Source: Micromonospora sp. WMMD961 (lineage in GTDB: Bacteria; Actinomycetota; Actinomycetes; Mycobacteriales; Micromonosporaceae). From it: 64,000 nt of DNA. This document shows positions 1 to 8,550 of this stretch, in pieces (within the stretch, counting starts at the first letter, position 1; each line of letters starts with the position of its first letter). Under the pieces are notes generated by a model. It was not told the DNA's origin. It saw only the letters and a list, made by a program, of their open reading frames with translations, and searched no databases. The position numbers and the translations under genes are program-made. The stretch covers positions 4,747,501 through 4,811,500 of the forward strand of contig NZ_JARUBJ010000002.1 of NCBI RefSeq assembly GCF_029626145.1, in the 5' to 3' direction.

Positions 1-198
1 CGCCATCGTGAAGGAGGCGAACAGGCCCACCTTCGGGTCCACCCCAGCGAGGATCGAGAACGAGATCGCCTCGGGGATCAGCGCCAGCGCGACGACGAGT
101 CCGGCCAGAACCTCGGTGCGCAACACGCGGGGCGAGGCCAACCACTGCGGGCGCGACCATCGGGGCGCCCGTACCAACTGCGATGACATAACTCTCAT
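1..198 (-). CDS. SulP-family inorganic anion permease, N-terminal part
   Basis: Only the first 66 codons lie in the window; the gene continues past the left edge. The translation contains VLRTEVLAGLVVALALIPEA followed by SFSILAGVDPKVGLFASF. This is the first membrane segment of SulP (SLC26-like) sulfate/bicarbonate permeases, whose conserved LIPEAISF(S/A) stretch it matches closely. An ATG at 198 and a second in-frame ATG at 189 are both possible starts. The protein would sit in the cytoplasmic membrane. The substrate cannot be told from this fragment. It is divergent from nhaA. Confidence 0.8.
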   Translation of the reverse strand, partial: MRVMSSQLVRAPRWSRPQWLASPRVLRTEVLAGLVVALALIPEAISFSILAGVDPKVGLFASFTMA

Positions 199-594
199 TT
201 CGACTCGACGTGCACGCGCTGAGGCGTACACCGGCAACGCCGGCTGGGCGCGCTGCTGTGCTACCGGCCGGATGCGGCAGTAGCCGTCGCCTGGCGCTGA
301 AGCGCCTTCTCTGACGAAGGTTGTCGTCGCCGAGGGGCGGACGACGCCACATCTCGGCAACGCACCCGACCCTACTCTTCGGTGAGAGGAGAGTTGACCC
401 GACCTGGCGACCACGTGTCGCTCATCACCGCCGCCGCCTGCGGGCCACGTCGGCACCGCGGCCTCTCACGTGGCCGACGGCCCACTGCGGCTGCTCGGCA
501 AGGTGGACGATCCCACCTCGCAGTAAGATCACTGTGGGTGTGCCGGGAAGTCTGGTCGGCAACGTCCGACCCGACCCCGAAAGATGGAGCGTTT
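199..594. other. Intergenic region between divergent sulP and nhaA
   Basis: About 400 bases without a convincing gene. Upstream in-frame extension of nhaA is open from 382 but has none of the family sequence. A small inverted repeat (GGCGCT-GAAGCGCC type, near 291-304) is visible. The region must hold both divergent promoters, but I cannot place -35/-10 boxes with confidence. Confidence 0.5.
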
Positions 595-1926
595 GTGACG
601 CCAGCACCTACCCGCAGCCCGCACGTGTTCAGTCGTGGCTCATGGCCTGAAGCCCGCCGTGTCGCTGACATCCTCCGCAAGGAGACCATCGGCGGAGCCC
701 TGCTGCTTGCCGGCGCCGTCGTGGCTCTGATCTGGGCCAACTCGCCGTGGGCCGACAGCTACGAGTCGGTGCGTTCGTTCACGTTCGGCCCCGAGGCGCT
801 GCACCTGAACCTGTCGGCAGGGACGTGGGCAGCCGACGGGCTGCTGGCGATCTTCTTCTTCGTCGCCGGCTTGGAGCTCAAGCGGGAGTTCGTCGCTGGC
901 GACCTACGGGATCCTCGCCGCGCCGCCGTACCGATCGCCGCCGCCGTCGGGGGTGTGATCGTCCCCGCTGTGCTGTATCTGGTGATCAACCTCTCTGCGG
1001 GTGAGGGCGACGGCAAGGGTTGGGCGATCCCGACCGCCACCGACATCGCGTTCGCCCTGGCCGTGCTCGCGGTGATCGGCCGAAGCCTGCCGCACGCCAT
1101 GCGCACGTTCCTCCTCACCCTCGCCGTCGTCGACGACCTGCTCGCCATCGTCATCATCGCCGTCTTCTACACCGCGAACCTGTCGCTCCTGCCCCTGCTG
1201 GGCGCCCTGCTCCCGCTGGCCGCGTTCACCGTGTTGGTGCAGCGCCGGGTCCGTTCATGGTGGCTGCTGCTGCCGCTGGCGTTCGCCGCCTGGACGTTGA
1301 TGCACGCCTCCGGTGTGCACGCGACAGTCGCGGGGGTGTTGCTGGGCTTCGCGGTCCCGGTGCTGCGCAGCCGCAAGGCGGGCGGCCCGCAGGCGGGCCC
1401 TGGTCTGGCTGAGCACTTCGAGCACCGCTTCCGGCCGATCTCCGCCGGCATCGCCGTGCCGGTCTTCGCGTTCATGTCCGCCGGTGTCGCCGTCGGCGGG
1501 CTCGGTGGGCTCGGCTCCGCGCTGACCGATCCGGTCGCCGTCGGCATCGTCGTCGGGTTGGTCGCCGGCAAGCCGATCGGGATCACCGTCGCGACCTGGC
1601 TGGTCACCCGTTTCACCCGGGCCAAGATGGACACCGGCTTCGCCTGGATCGACGTGTTCGGCCTGGCCGTGCTCGCCGGTATCGGCTTCACCGTGTCGCT
1701 GCTGATCGGGGAGTTGGCATTCGGGATCGGCAGTGAACGCGACGAGCACGTCAAGGTCGCCGTACTGGCCGGTTCTCTGGCCGCCGCGCTGCTGGCAACG
1801 GTCATCCTGCGGCTTCGCAACCGCACCTACCGGCGGATCCACGACGCCGAGACCACCGACGCCAACCGTGACGACATCCCGGACGTCTACCAACAGGACG
1901 CTCCCCTGCCCACCGCAGGCACCTGA
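595..1926 (+). CDS. nhaA: NhaA-type Na+/H+ antiporter
   Basis: Secondary antiporter exchanging cytoplasmic Na+ (Li+) for external protons; 443 residues with about a dozen membrane segments. Family landmarks are present: GGALLLAGAVVALIWANSPW, FFFVAGLELKREFVAGDL, the ATDIAFALAVL segment, and the LAVVDDLLAI pair of aspartates that forms the ion-binding site of E. coli NhaA. The C-terminal FTVSLLIGELAF is also typical. I chose the GTG at 595 (VTPAPTRSP) because GGAGC lies just upstream and family similarity begins about 20 residues later. It ends 20 bases before the convergent ABC permease gene. Together with the CPA1 antiporter at 50 kb it gives two independent Na+/H+ exchangers in this window. 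Confidence 0.93.
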   Translation: MTPAPTRSPHVFSRGSWPEARRVADILRKETIGGALLLAGAVVALIWANSPWADSYESVRSFTFGPEALHLNLSAGTWAADGLLAIFFFVAGLELKREFVAGDLRDPRRAAVPIAAAVGGVIVPAVLYLVINLSAGEGDGKGWAIPTATDIAFALAVLAVIGRSLPHAMRTFLLTLAVVDDLLAIVIIAVFYTANLSLLPLLGALLPLAAFTVLVQRRVRSWWLLLPLAFAAWTLMHASGVHATVAGVLLGFAVPVLRSRKAGGPQAGPGLAEHFEHRFRPISAGIAVPVFAFMSAGVAVGGLGGLGSALTDPVAVGIVVGLVAGKPIGITVATWLVTRFTRAKMDTGFAWIDVFGLAVLAGIGFTVSLLIGELAFGIGSERDEHVKVAVLAGSLAAALLATVILRLRNRTYRRIHDAETTDANRDDIPDVYQQDAPLPTAGT

Positions 1927-1946
1927 ACGGGAGACCGCGTCCCTCG

Positions 1947-3578
1947 TCAGCCCTGAAGATCGCGCCGCCGATAGCCCATGACACCGGCCACACCCAGGGC
2001 AACGCCCAACGTGGTCATGATCAGCGTGCTGGTCCAGTCGACAGCGGTCAGCGGGACCGGTGCCAGGTGGGCGAACGGCGAGAGTCCGCGTACCCAGCCG
2101 GGTGCGCCGACGCTGTCGGCCATCACCAGGAGCAAGAACCCGCCGATCGCGGGCAACGATCCAGCGAAGGCCGTCACCCGCGGCACCCAGCCGACGGCGA
2201 GAGTGGCCGCGCCGAGACTGAGCAGCACGATCGGCAGCGTGTTGCCGGCCCCACCCAACGCCGCAAGCAAGCTCAGATCACCTCCGGTCGCGGTGATGCC
2301 CACCCAGACAGCGAACCCGGCAACACCTACCAGGGCCACCGCGCCTGCGGCCGTCGCGCCGATCTCTGCGCCGAGCAGACGGATCCGGGTGACCGGCTGA
2401 GCAGTCAGCAGCGTGAGATTGCGGCTGTTCTCGGCCGCGACGAGAGCGGACACGCGGACCGCCACGAAACCCCCGACCGGCAACGCCAGTAGCGAGAACA
2501 AGGTCGCGACGAACCCCTCGACCGCACCGAGCGCACCGAACCCGGCTCGCGCCGCCTCCTCGGCGAGCGCCGGATTGTCGGTCAGGAACTCGGTGACCGA
2601 CACCGTGGTGAAACCGATGAGCAGGTAGTAGGCGCCAATGCCCAGAGCCCAGCCGGCCAGGGGCCGCAGCATGCGCCGAAGCGCGAACGCACCCACGCCG
2701 GACAGCAGCACCAGCCGCGGGCGGCGGCCGCCGGCGACCGCGATCAGACCGCCACGCACATCACGGCGGCCAGCAGCGGCAACCGCGGCACCGGCCAGCA
2801 GCACCGCCGCAGCCAGCAGAATCAGCAGCGGCACGATCCGGTTCCGCGCGTACGGCTCGCTGAGAGCGAGCAGCCCGAACGGTGACAGCCAACGCAACCA
2901 CCCAAGTCCGCTGAGGCCGTCGCCGACCATGCGCATCAGCAGACCCGTACCGAGCACCGCCACGGCGGTTCCGGTCGCGGCCGCCCGGGTCGGAAACACC
3001 TGCGCGGCCAGCCCGGCGACGGCGACGAAGAACAACCCGAGCACACCGATACCAGCACCGTGCACGGCAGCGCCGGCCGAGTCCGTACCGGCCAACAGCA
3101 ACACCACGGCCACGGCGGCGCCCGCGGCGACCGGGACGACCATCACGGCGACCAGGTGACGGGCCACCACCTCTCGCAGCGGCGCCCGCCCCGCCAGCAG
3201 TACGTCCCACCGGCCGGCGTCCTCCTCACCCCGGGTGATGCGGGTGGTTGCCAGGATCGCCCAGGCGGCGAGAAGGACAGCGAGAAAGGTGCCGACCCGC
3301 CACACCGTGAATCCGCCAACCTGGTCGAGGGCGATCGGCTCGCCGAACAGGGTTCGGATGGCAGGGTTGGCGGCGAGCGTGGCAATGCTGCCCGCCGCGG
3401 CGGGGTCCGCCATGACGCTGGCGTACGTGCTCACGACGAGCGTCGGCAGGGCAGCGACGAGCACCAGCACGATCAGGCCGCTGCGGCGCAGCTGGCGCGC
3501 GGCCAGCCTGGTGACGGCTCTCCCGGGTGCGACCGGCACGCGCAGTCCGATGGCGGACGGGACCGCCCTGGTGATCAT
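1947..3578 (-). CDS. ABC-2 type exporter permease, duplicated form
   Basis: Membrane subunit of an ABC exporter; 543 residues with roughly twelve hydrophobic segments. Two half-repeats are suggested by the recurring pattern of a GGF(T/V)-containing segment and a GWLRWLSPFGLL / GWVRGLSPFAHL motif in each half. This size and layout are those of actinobacterial permeases of the polyketide-antibiotic (TnrB3/tetronasin) exporter family. The start overlaps the stop of the ATPase gene upstream by ATGA (3575-3578), so the two are translationally coupled and form one transporter. Substrate unknown; there is no biosynthetic cluster next to it. Confidence 0.85.
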   Translation of the reverse strand: MITRAVPSAIGLRVPVAPGRAVTRLAARQLRRSGLIVLVLVAALPTLVVSTYASVMADPAAAGSIATLAANPAIRTLFGEPIALDQVGGFTVWRVGTFLAVLLAAWAILATTRITRGEEDAGRWDVLLAGRAPLREVVARHLVAVMVVPVAAGAAVAVVLLLAGTDSAGAAVHGAGIGVLGLFFVAVAGLAAQVFPTRAAATGTAVAVLGTGLLMRMVGDGLSGLGWLRWLSPFGLLALSEPYARNRIVPLLILLAAAVLLAGAAVAAAGRRDVRGGLIAVAGGRRPRLVLLSGVGAFALRRMLRPLAGWALGIGAYYLLIGFTTVSVTEFLTDNPALAEEAARAGFGALGAVEGFVATLFSLLALPVGGFVAVRVSALVAAENSRNLTLLTAQPVTRIRLLGAEIGATAAGAVALVGVAGFAVWVGITATGGDLSLLAALGGAGNTLPIVLLSLGAATLAVGWVPRVTAFAGSLPAIGGFLLLVMADSVGAPGWVRGLSPFAHLAPVPLTAVDWTSTLIMTTLGVALGVAGVMGYRRRDLQG

Positions 3579-4474
3579 CGGGCGTTCTCCGTGGCGCCGT
3601 AGTAGTCGAGGAAGATCTCCTCGAGGTTCGGTTCGCGGATTGCCAACGCGGTGACCTCGGCGGCGGCGAGCGCCCGCAACGCCGGTGCCGGCGGCCCGAT
3701 GAGCGAGAACCGTAGTCGTCCGGGACTGACCTGCTCGACCGCGTCGACGCCAGGGACCAGATCAAGACCTGGCGGCGGTACGCCGATGTACGACACGGTC
3801 ACCTCGGCGCGGTGCAGACCCCGCAGCTGTCCGATGGTGGCGATCTCGACGAGCCGACCGGCCCGCAGGATCGCGACCCGGTCGCAGACCGCCTCGACCT
3901 CGGCCAGCTGGTGCGAGCTGAGAAACACGGTCTGCCCACGGTCACGGGCTTCGGCGACAGCGACACGGAACTCGCGTTCCATCAACGGATCGAGGCCGCT
4001 GGTCGGCTCGTCCAGCACCAACAGCGGCGCTCGGGTCGCAAACGCCGCGACCAGGGCCACCTTCTGCCGATTCCCCGTCGAATAGGCACGGGCCGGCTTG
4101 CTGATGTCCAGCGCGAACCGTTGCACCAACTCGTCGCGGTACGCCAGATCGACGGCCGGCCCGGTACATGCCTGCAGGTGCAGGATCTCCGCGCCGGTCA
4201 GCTGCGGCCACAACGCCACATCGGCCGGTACGTACGCCAGCGACCGGTGCGCTCGGGCGACGTCCGCCGCGTCGTTGTCGAACACCCAGGCACGCCCCGC
4301 CGTGGGACGGGTCTGTCCCAGCAGCAGGCGGATGGTAGTGGACTTGCCTGCGCCGTTGGGGCCGAGAAACCCGAAGACCTCACCAGCCGGTACGTCGAGG
4401 CACAGGTCGTCGAGCGCCGTGAAACGGCCGTACCGTTTGGTCAGGTTGACGGCACGCAGCGCGAGGTCGTTCAT
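3575..4474 (-). CDS. ABC transporter ATP-binding protein
   Basis: Nucleotide-binding subunit for the neighbouring ABC-2 permease; 299 residues. Visible are Walker A (GPNGAGKSTT, about residue 37), a signature-like YSTGNRQKVALVAAF in place of the canonical LSGGQ, Walker B (LLVLDEPTSGLD) and the switch histidine in FLSSHQL. The C-terminal third (about 210-299) is the variable domain found in DrrA/BcrA-type exporters and ends in EPNLEEIFLDYYG. The ATG at 4474 has GAGGA at good spacing upstream on the minus strand; longer reading to 4681 shows no family sequence. Likely first gene of a two-gene operon. Confidence 0.9.
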   Translation of the reverse strand: MNDLALRAVNLTKRYGRFTALDDLCLDVPAGEVFGFLGPNGAGKSTTIRLLLGQTRPTAGRAWVFDNDAADVARAHRSLAYVPADVALWPQLTGAEILHLQACTGPAVDLAYRDELVQRFALDISKPARAYSTGNRQKVALVAAFATRAPLLVLDEPTSGLDPLMEREFRVAVAEARDRGQTVFLSSHQLAEVEAVCDRVAILRAGRLVEIATIGQLRGLHRAEVTVSYIGVPPPGLDLVPGVDAVEQVSPGRLRFSLIGPPAPALRALAAAEVTALAIREPNLEEIFLDYYGATENAR

Positions 4475-4604
4475 GGCGGAAATCCTCAGCAGTCGACACG
4501 GACAGGACCGCCGACCAGACTTCCCGGCACACCAGAGCTCACCGTACTCCCGCACGCAACCCGGCAGGAAGCCGTCGTGCGGGTCGTGGTCGCCGTCGTC
4601 TACG

Positions 4605-5297
4605 TCAGGTGCAGCAGCCGTCGACGCAGCCGGGTGCAGTGGCATCGCGTACCACAGTGGTGGGGGTGCAGCAGGTGTCACCGCGCCAGGCTTCGCGGCC
4701 TTCCTTGACGGCGACGGCGGCGATGGTCAGAGCGGCGGCCGGGTCGGCCCACCACCAACCCAACAGCGAGTTGAGGGCCAAGCCGACGAGCAGGACGGCG
4801 GACAGGTAGGTGCACAGCAGGGTCTGTTTCGAGTCGGCGACAGCGGAGGCGGAGCCGAGTTCCCGGCCGGCGCGGCGCTGCGCGGCGGACAGGATCGGCA
4901 TGACCGCCAGCGACACGGCCGCGAGCAGCAGGCCGATCGTGGAGTGCTCGGGGCGGTCGGTGCCGAGCAGTGCGCGCATGGACTCCACGCCGACATAGCC
5001 GGCGAGGGCGAAGAACGAGATCGCGATGACGCGCAGGGCGGTGCGTTCACGGCGTTCGTGGTTCGGGCCGGAGAACTGCCACGCCACCGCGGCGGCCGAG
5101 GCCACCTCGATGACCGAGTCGAGGCCGAAGCCGATCAGTGCGGTCGACGACGCGATCGTCCCGGCGCCGATCGCCACCACCGCTTCGATGAGGTTGTAGG
5201 TGATGGTCGCGGCCACGAACAGCCGCACCCGGCGGATCAGCGTCGCCCGTCGCACCGGCGACGGTGCGACGGTCAGCGAGATGCGCGGCAGACTCAT
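4605..5297 (-). CDS. Short CDF-type cation exporter with cysteine-rich tail
   Basis: Predicted metal-cation/proton exporter of the cation diffusion facilitator superfamily; 230 residues, six membrane segments and no large cytosolic C-terminal domain. Conserved acidic motifs are seen in GFGLDSVIEV (TM2) and VADSKQTLLCTYLS plus GWWWADP (TM5/6). The end is cysteine-rich: GDTCC, then APGCVDGCCT, suggesting thiolate metal binding. The ATG at 5297 overlaps the stop of the metal-sensor gene upstream (TGATG), so both proteins are made from one message. With a CmtR-like sensor the likely substrates are soft metals such as Cd, Pb or Zn; the specificity is inferred, not shown. Confidence 0.85.
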   Translation of the reverse strand: MSLPRISLTVAPSPVRRATLIRRVRLFVAATITYNLIEAVVAIGAGTIASSTALIGFGLDSVIEVASAAAVAWQFSGPNHERRERTALRVIAISFFALAGYVGVESMRALLGTDRPEHSTIGLLLAAVSLAVMPILSAAQRRAGRELGSASAVADSKQTLLCTYLSAVLLVGLALNSLLGWWWADPAAALTIAAVAVKEGREAWRGDTCCTPTTVVRDATAPGCVDGCCT

Positions 5298-5644
5298 CAG
5301 CAGCAGCCCTCGGTGTCGGTGCTCGGGCAGGCGGCAGGGTCGACCGCGAGGACGAGACCGAGGAGATCCCCCAGGGCATGCGCGAGGCGCGCGTCGGCGA
5401 GTTCGTAGCGCGATCGGCGGCCTTCGGGCACGGCGACGACCAGGCCGCAGCCGCGCAGACACGCCAGATGGTTGGAGAGGTTCTGCCTGCTCGCGCCCAG
5501 CAGGTCGGCGAGGTCTGCCGGATAGCCGGGGCCTTCGCGCAGCGCGAGCAGGAGTCGGGCCCGGACCGGGTCGGACAGGGCGTGACCGAAGCGGGCCAGG
5601 ACCTGCCCGTGCGTGAGCGTCTCCACCACCCGACGATACATCAT
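5297..5644 (-). CDS. ArsR/SmtB-family sensor resembling CmtR
   Basis: Winged-helix metal-responsive repressor, 115 residues. The segment SRQNLSNHLACLRGCGLVV matches the recognition helix of Mycobacterium tuberculosis CmtR, where the two cysteines of CLRGC (Cys57 and Cys61) and a C-terminal cysteine (Cys102) bind Cd/Pb. A cysteine at the corresponding C-terminal place is present in LAVDPAAC, followed by another pair in TEGCC. It is the first gene of a pair with the CDF exporter, so autoregulated metal-induced export is the simplest reading. ATGs at 5644 and 5641 are adjacent; either could be used. Confidence 0.85.
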   Translation of the reverse strand: MMYRRVVETLTHGQVLARFGHALSDPVRARLLLALREGPGYPADLADLLGASRQNLSNHLACLRGCGLVVAVPEGRRSRYELADARLAHALGDLLGLVLAVDPAACPSTDTEGCC

Positions 5645-5766
5645 CGGCTGAATTAACGCGGCGCTGTACTACTGGTGGACTCCGCGCGCCAGCCGGTCCA
5701 GTTCAGGTTGGGCGGCCCTGAGCGGCGCGCGGCGGGACGGCTGACCCAAGACCTCCCGTGCCACGT

Positions 5767-6075
5767 TCAGGGCGATTGCCGGGCGTGGTGGAGCACTTCC
5801 GTGATGAGTCGCCTGATGGCCTCCCCCTGCAGCGTGTAGGTGACCTCTCGGCCGCGACGCTTACGCCGGATCAACCGGGCCTCCTTGAGATACCGCAGGT
5901 GGCGCGCGATGATCGTCGAGTCCGTGGACATGGCCGCCGCCAGGGAGGCCGGCGTCTGCTCGCCGTCCTGCAACAGCACGAGGATGTGTATCCGGTGCTC
6001 GTACGCCATGGCGCGCAGCACGACGACCGCGCGGTCCAGTGCGCGCCTCGTCTCGTCGAGGGGTGCGGTGCTCAT
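5767..6075 (-). CDS. ArsR-family regulator at the end of the zinc-uptake operon
   Basis: A 102-residue winged-helix protein: core MAYEHRIHILVLLQDGEQTP, helix-turn-helix near STIIARHLRYLKEARLI, wing RKRRGREVTYTL. It has no cysteine. The C-terminal helix ends LITEVLHHARQ, and a His-His pair near this position could belong to an alpha-5 metal site of the SmtB/CzrA kind, although the full D-x-H...H-x-x-E pattern is not present. The ATGA overlap with the preceding permease gene places it as the fifth gene of the Znu operon. Why a second regulator is co-transcribed with a Zur-type operon is unclear; it may respond to metal once uptake succeeds. Confidence 0.8.
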   Translation of the reverse strand: MSTAPLDETRRALDRAVVVLRAMAYEHRIHILVLLQDGEQTPASLAAAMSTDSTIIARHLRYLKEARLIRRKRRGREVTYTLQGEAIRRLITEVLHHARQSP

Positions 6076-6911
6076 GCCGGGAACGCCCGCAGGCGGGTGG
6101 TCGCCGTGGGTCTGGATCTGACCAGTCGGGACAGCACCGTCGACAGCGCCAGGATCGCGGTGGCGGTCAGGGTGATGCTCGCGCCGGCGGCGACGTCCCA
6201 GCGGCTCGACGCGTACAGGCCGCCGACCCCGCTGAGCGCGCCGAACGTGACGGCCAGGGCGGTGATGACGCTCAGCCGGTGGGACCACTGGCGTGCCGCC
6301 GCTGCCGGGGCGACGATGAGGGCGAGCGCGAGGATCGTGCCGATGGCGGGGACGATCGTGACGACCGCAACCTGGATGACGAGCAGCAGCACGACGTCCC
6401 AGACACCGGTGGCGAAGCCGGCCGCCTGCGCGCCGGCCCGGTCGAAGCCGGTGTAGCGCAGTGGACGGGAGCAGGCCAGCAGGACGGCCGCGACCACGAC
6501 GAGCACGACCGCGGTGGTCGCGAGATCCTGCGGGCTGACCGTGAGGATCGACCCGACGAGGAACGAGGTCAGGTCCCGGCTGAACCCGTTCTGGGTGGCG
6601 ACGAGCCCGGCTCCCAGCGCGAAGCCACCGGAGAGCATGACGCCGGTCGCCGCGGCGGTGTTCTGGCTGCGGTGGCGGCTGAGCGCGGCGACGCCCAGCG
6701 CGACGACAGCGCCCGCCACCACGCCGCCGACGACGATGTTGACGCCGATGATGGAGGCGGCCACCACCCCGGGGAACGTGGCGTGGGTCAGGGCCATGGT
6801 GAAGAAGGACAGCCGGCGGAGCACGACGTGAACGCCGACGAGTCCGGCGAGCGCGCCGGCGAGCAGCACCTCGGCCGTGGCCCGGTGCAGCGCGTCATCC
6901 CACCAGTTCAT
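6072..6911 (-). CDS. Metal (zinc-type) ABC transporter permease 2
   Basis: ABC-3 family integral membrane subunit of a Zn/Mn uptake system; 279 residues, about eight hydrophobic segments. Family features include LRRLSFFTMALTHATFPGVV near the start and VSPQDLATTAVV in the middle, the same arrangement as in ZnuB. It overlaps the 3' end of the other permease gene by 17 bases, so the operon encodes two non-identical permeases that probably form a heterodimer. This is common in actinobacterial zinc transporters, whereas E. coli ZnuB is a homodimer. Confidence 0.9.
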   Translation of the reverse strand: MNWWDDALHRATAEVLLAGALAGLVGVHVVLRRLSFFTMALTHATFPGVVAASIIGVNIVVGGVVAGAVVALGVAALSRHRSQNTAAATGVMLSGGFALGAGLVATQNGFSRDLTSFLVGSILTVSPQDLATTAVVLVVVAAVLLACSRPLRYTGFDRAGAQAAGFATGVWDVVLLLVIQVAVVTIVPAIGTILALALIVAPAAAARQWSHRLSVITALAVTFGALSGVGGLYASSRWDVAAGASITLTATAILALSTVLSRLVRSRPTATTRLRAFPA

Positions 6912-7782
6912 GCGGCGAGCTCCTTACGGCGGAGACGATCCGCCCGTGGTTGCGCCTCGACCTCAGCGCTCCCAGGGGAAGCAGCAGCAGGTAGGCGAGC
7001 ACGAGCAGCAGGACGACGGCGGAGGCCGAGGTCAGGGAGATGCCGTAGTCGACCGACGCGGTCCAGCTGGCCAGCAGACCGCCGTACGCGGCGACGAGGA
7101 TGAGGCCGGTGCCGATCACCGCCATCAGTGACAGGCGGGTGGTGAGCATGCGGGCGGCCGCGGCCGGCACGATCAGCAGCGCGACCACCAGGATGGTGCC
7201 GACGGCGCGGACCGCGGCGACGACGACCAGCGCGACGATGATGTTGAGCAGCAGATCGAGCCAGGCGATCCGGAAGCCGGCGGCGGCGGCTCCGGCCGGG
7301 TCGAAGGTTCGGAAGATCAGGGCGCGGGCGCTGATCAGCAGCAGCCCGAGGATGACGACTGCCAGCACTGCGGTCTCCGCGATCTGGCGCGGCGTCACCG
7401 TCAGGATGCGTCCGAAGAGAAACGAGGTCAGATCGGAGGTGTACGAGGAGCGCCGCGACACCAGCACCACGCCGATCGAGAACATGGCGGTGAGCACGAC
7501 AGCGGTGGAGGCATCGTCGGAGAGCGACCCGCCCCGGCTGAGCAACGTCAGCACCACCGCGGTCACGACGCCGGCGACCAGTGCCCCGACGACGATGCCC
7601 TCGATGCCACCGGCCAGGAACCCGATGACCACGCCGGGGAACACGGTGTGGGTCAGCGCGTCGGAGACGAACGACAGGCGGCGGGCGAAGACGAACACAC
7701 TGACCGGTCCGCAGATGAGGGCGAGCAGCGCGAGTTCGGCCAGGGCACGCCCCATGAACGGCACGGTGAAAGGCTCGGTCAC
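6895..7782 (-). CDS. Metal (zinc-type) ABC transporter permease 1
   Basis: Second ABC-3 family permease, 295 residues. FARRLSFVSDALTHTVFPGV near the N-terminus and LTVTPRQIAETAVLAV in the middle match the ZnuB/MntB pattern. The GTG start overlaps the ATPase stop as GTGA (7779-7782), giving tight translational coupling. The C-terminus is basic (LRSRRNHGRI) and cytosolic. The substrate is taken to be zinc because the binding protein has a His/Glu-rich loop and a Zur-like operator precedes the operon. Confidence 0.9.
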   Translation of the reverse strand: MTEPFTVPFMGRALAELALLALICGPVSVFVFARRLSFVSDALTHTVFPGVVIGFLAGGIEGIVVGALVAGVVTAVVLTLLSRGGSLSDDASTAVVLTAMFSIGVVLVSRRSSYTSDLTSFLFGRILTVTPRQIAETAVLAVVILGLLLISARALIFRTFDPAGAAAAGFRIAWLDLLLNIIVALVVVAAVRAVGTILVVALLIVPAAAARMLTTRLSLMAVIGTGLILVAAYGGLLASWTASVDYGISLTSASAVVLLLVLAYLLLLPLGALRSRRNHGRIVSAVRSSPHELVG

Positions 7783-8549
7783 GGCTCCACCAGCACTGTC
7801 CGGCCGTCTCTCAACTCGACCGCGTGTCCGCCGTACGCGCGGCGCAGCATGTCGGCGGTCAACGTCTCATCGGGCGGGCCGACCGCCCACTGCCGGCCAT
7901 TGAGCACGCAGACCGTGTCGGCGATCTCGTGCGCGACCGTGAGGTCGTGGGTGCTCAGCACCAGAGTGGTCCCGGCCGCGCTGAGGTCGCGCAGGACGGA
8001 CAGGATGGCTTGCTGGCTCACCGCGTCGACGCCGTTGAACGGCTCGTCGAGGAGTAGCAGCCGTGGCTCGGCCGCGATGGCGCGGGCGAGCAGCACCCGC
8101 TGACGCTGGCCACCGGAGAGCACGCCGAAGTGCGTCCGCGCGCGATCGGCGAGGCCGAGGCGGTCGAGTGCCTCGTGGACCGCCCGACGGTCGGCGCCGC
8201 GAGCGGGGCGCCACCAGCCGATGCGCCGGTAGCGGCCCATCATGACGACCTGGGCGGCGGTCACCGGGAAGTCGGCGTCGAGGGAGTCGGTCTGGGGAAC
8301 GTATCCGGTGCCGGTCCGGGCCTGGGCCGGTGTATGACCGAGCACGGTGCATGTGCCGGCGAGGACCGGTACCAGGCCGAGGATAGACTTGATCAGCGTG
8401 GACTTGCCGGCGCCGTTCGGCCCGACCAGCGCCAGGCGCTGTCCGGGAGCCAGTTCGAGGTTGACGTCGGTGAGCACCGGGGTGCCGTGGTAGCCGACGC
8501 TCACCTCGGTGTAGCGAAGGGCGGCGTCGGCCACCGCGACATCGCCCAT
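7779..8549 (-). CDS. znuC: Zinc ABC transporter ATPase
   Basis: ATP-binding subunit, 256 residues. Walker A is GPNGAGKSTLIKSILGL, the signature is LSGGQRQRVLLARAI, Walker B is LLLLDEPFNGVD, and the H-loop is STHDL. The ATG at 8549 begins one base after the stop of the binding-protein gene and family similarity starts at once (ALRYTEVSVGYHG). An open frame to 8774 adds only arginine-rich sequence that overlaps the previous gene and is not used. Works with the two permeases and the lipoprotein to import zinc. Confidence 0.9.
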   Translation of the reverse strand: MGDVAVADAALRYTEVSVGYHGTPVLTDVNLELAPGQRLALVGPNGAGKSTLIKSILGLVPVLAGTCTVLGHTPAQARTGTGYVPQTDSLDADFPVTAAQVVMMGRYRRIGWWRPARGADRRAVHEALDRLGLADRARTHFGVLSGGQRQRVLLARAIAAEPRLLLLDEPFNGVDAVSQQAILSVLRDLSAAGTTLVLSTHDLTVAHEIADTVCVLNGRQWAVGPPDETLTADMLRRAYGGHAVELRDGRTVLVEP

Positions 8550-8550
8550 G

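Noticed and set aside
382..594. N-terminal extension of NhaA by about 70 residues
   Set aside because: The frame is open, but the extra sequence is arginine-rich, lacks family similarity and has no ribosome site; the GTG at 595 fits better.
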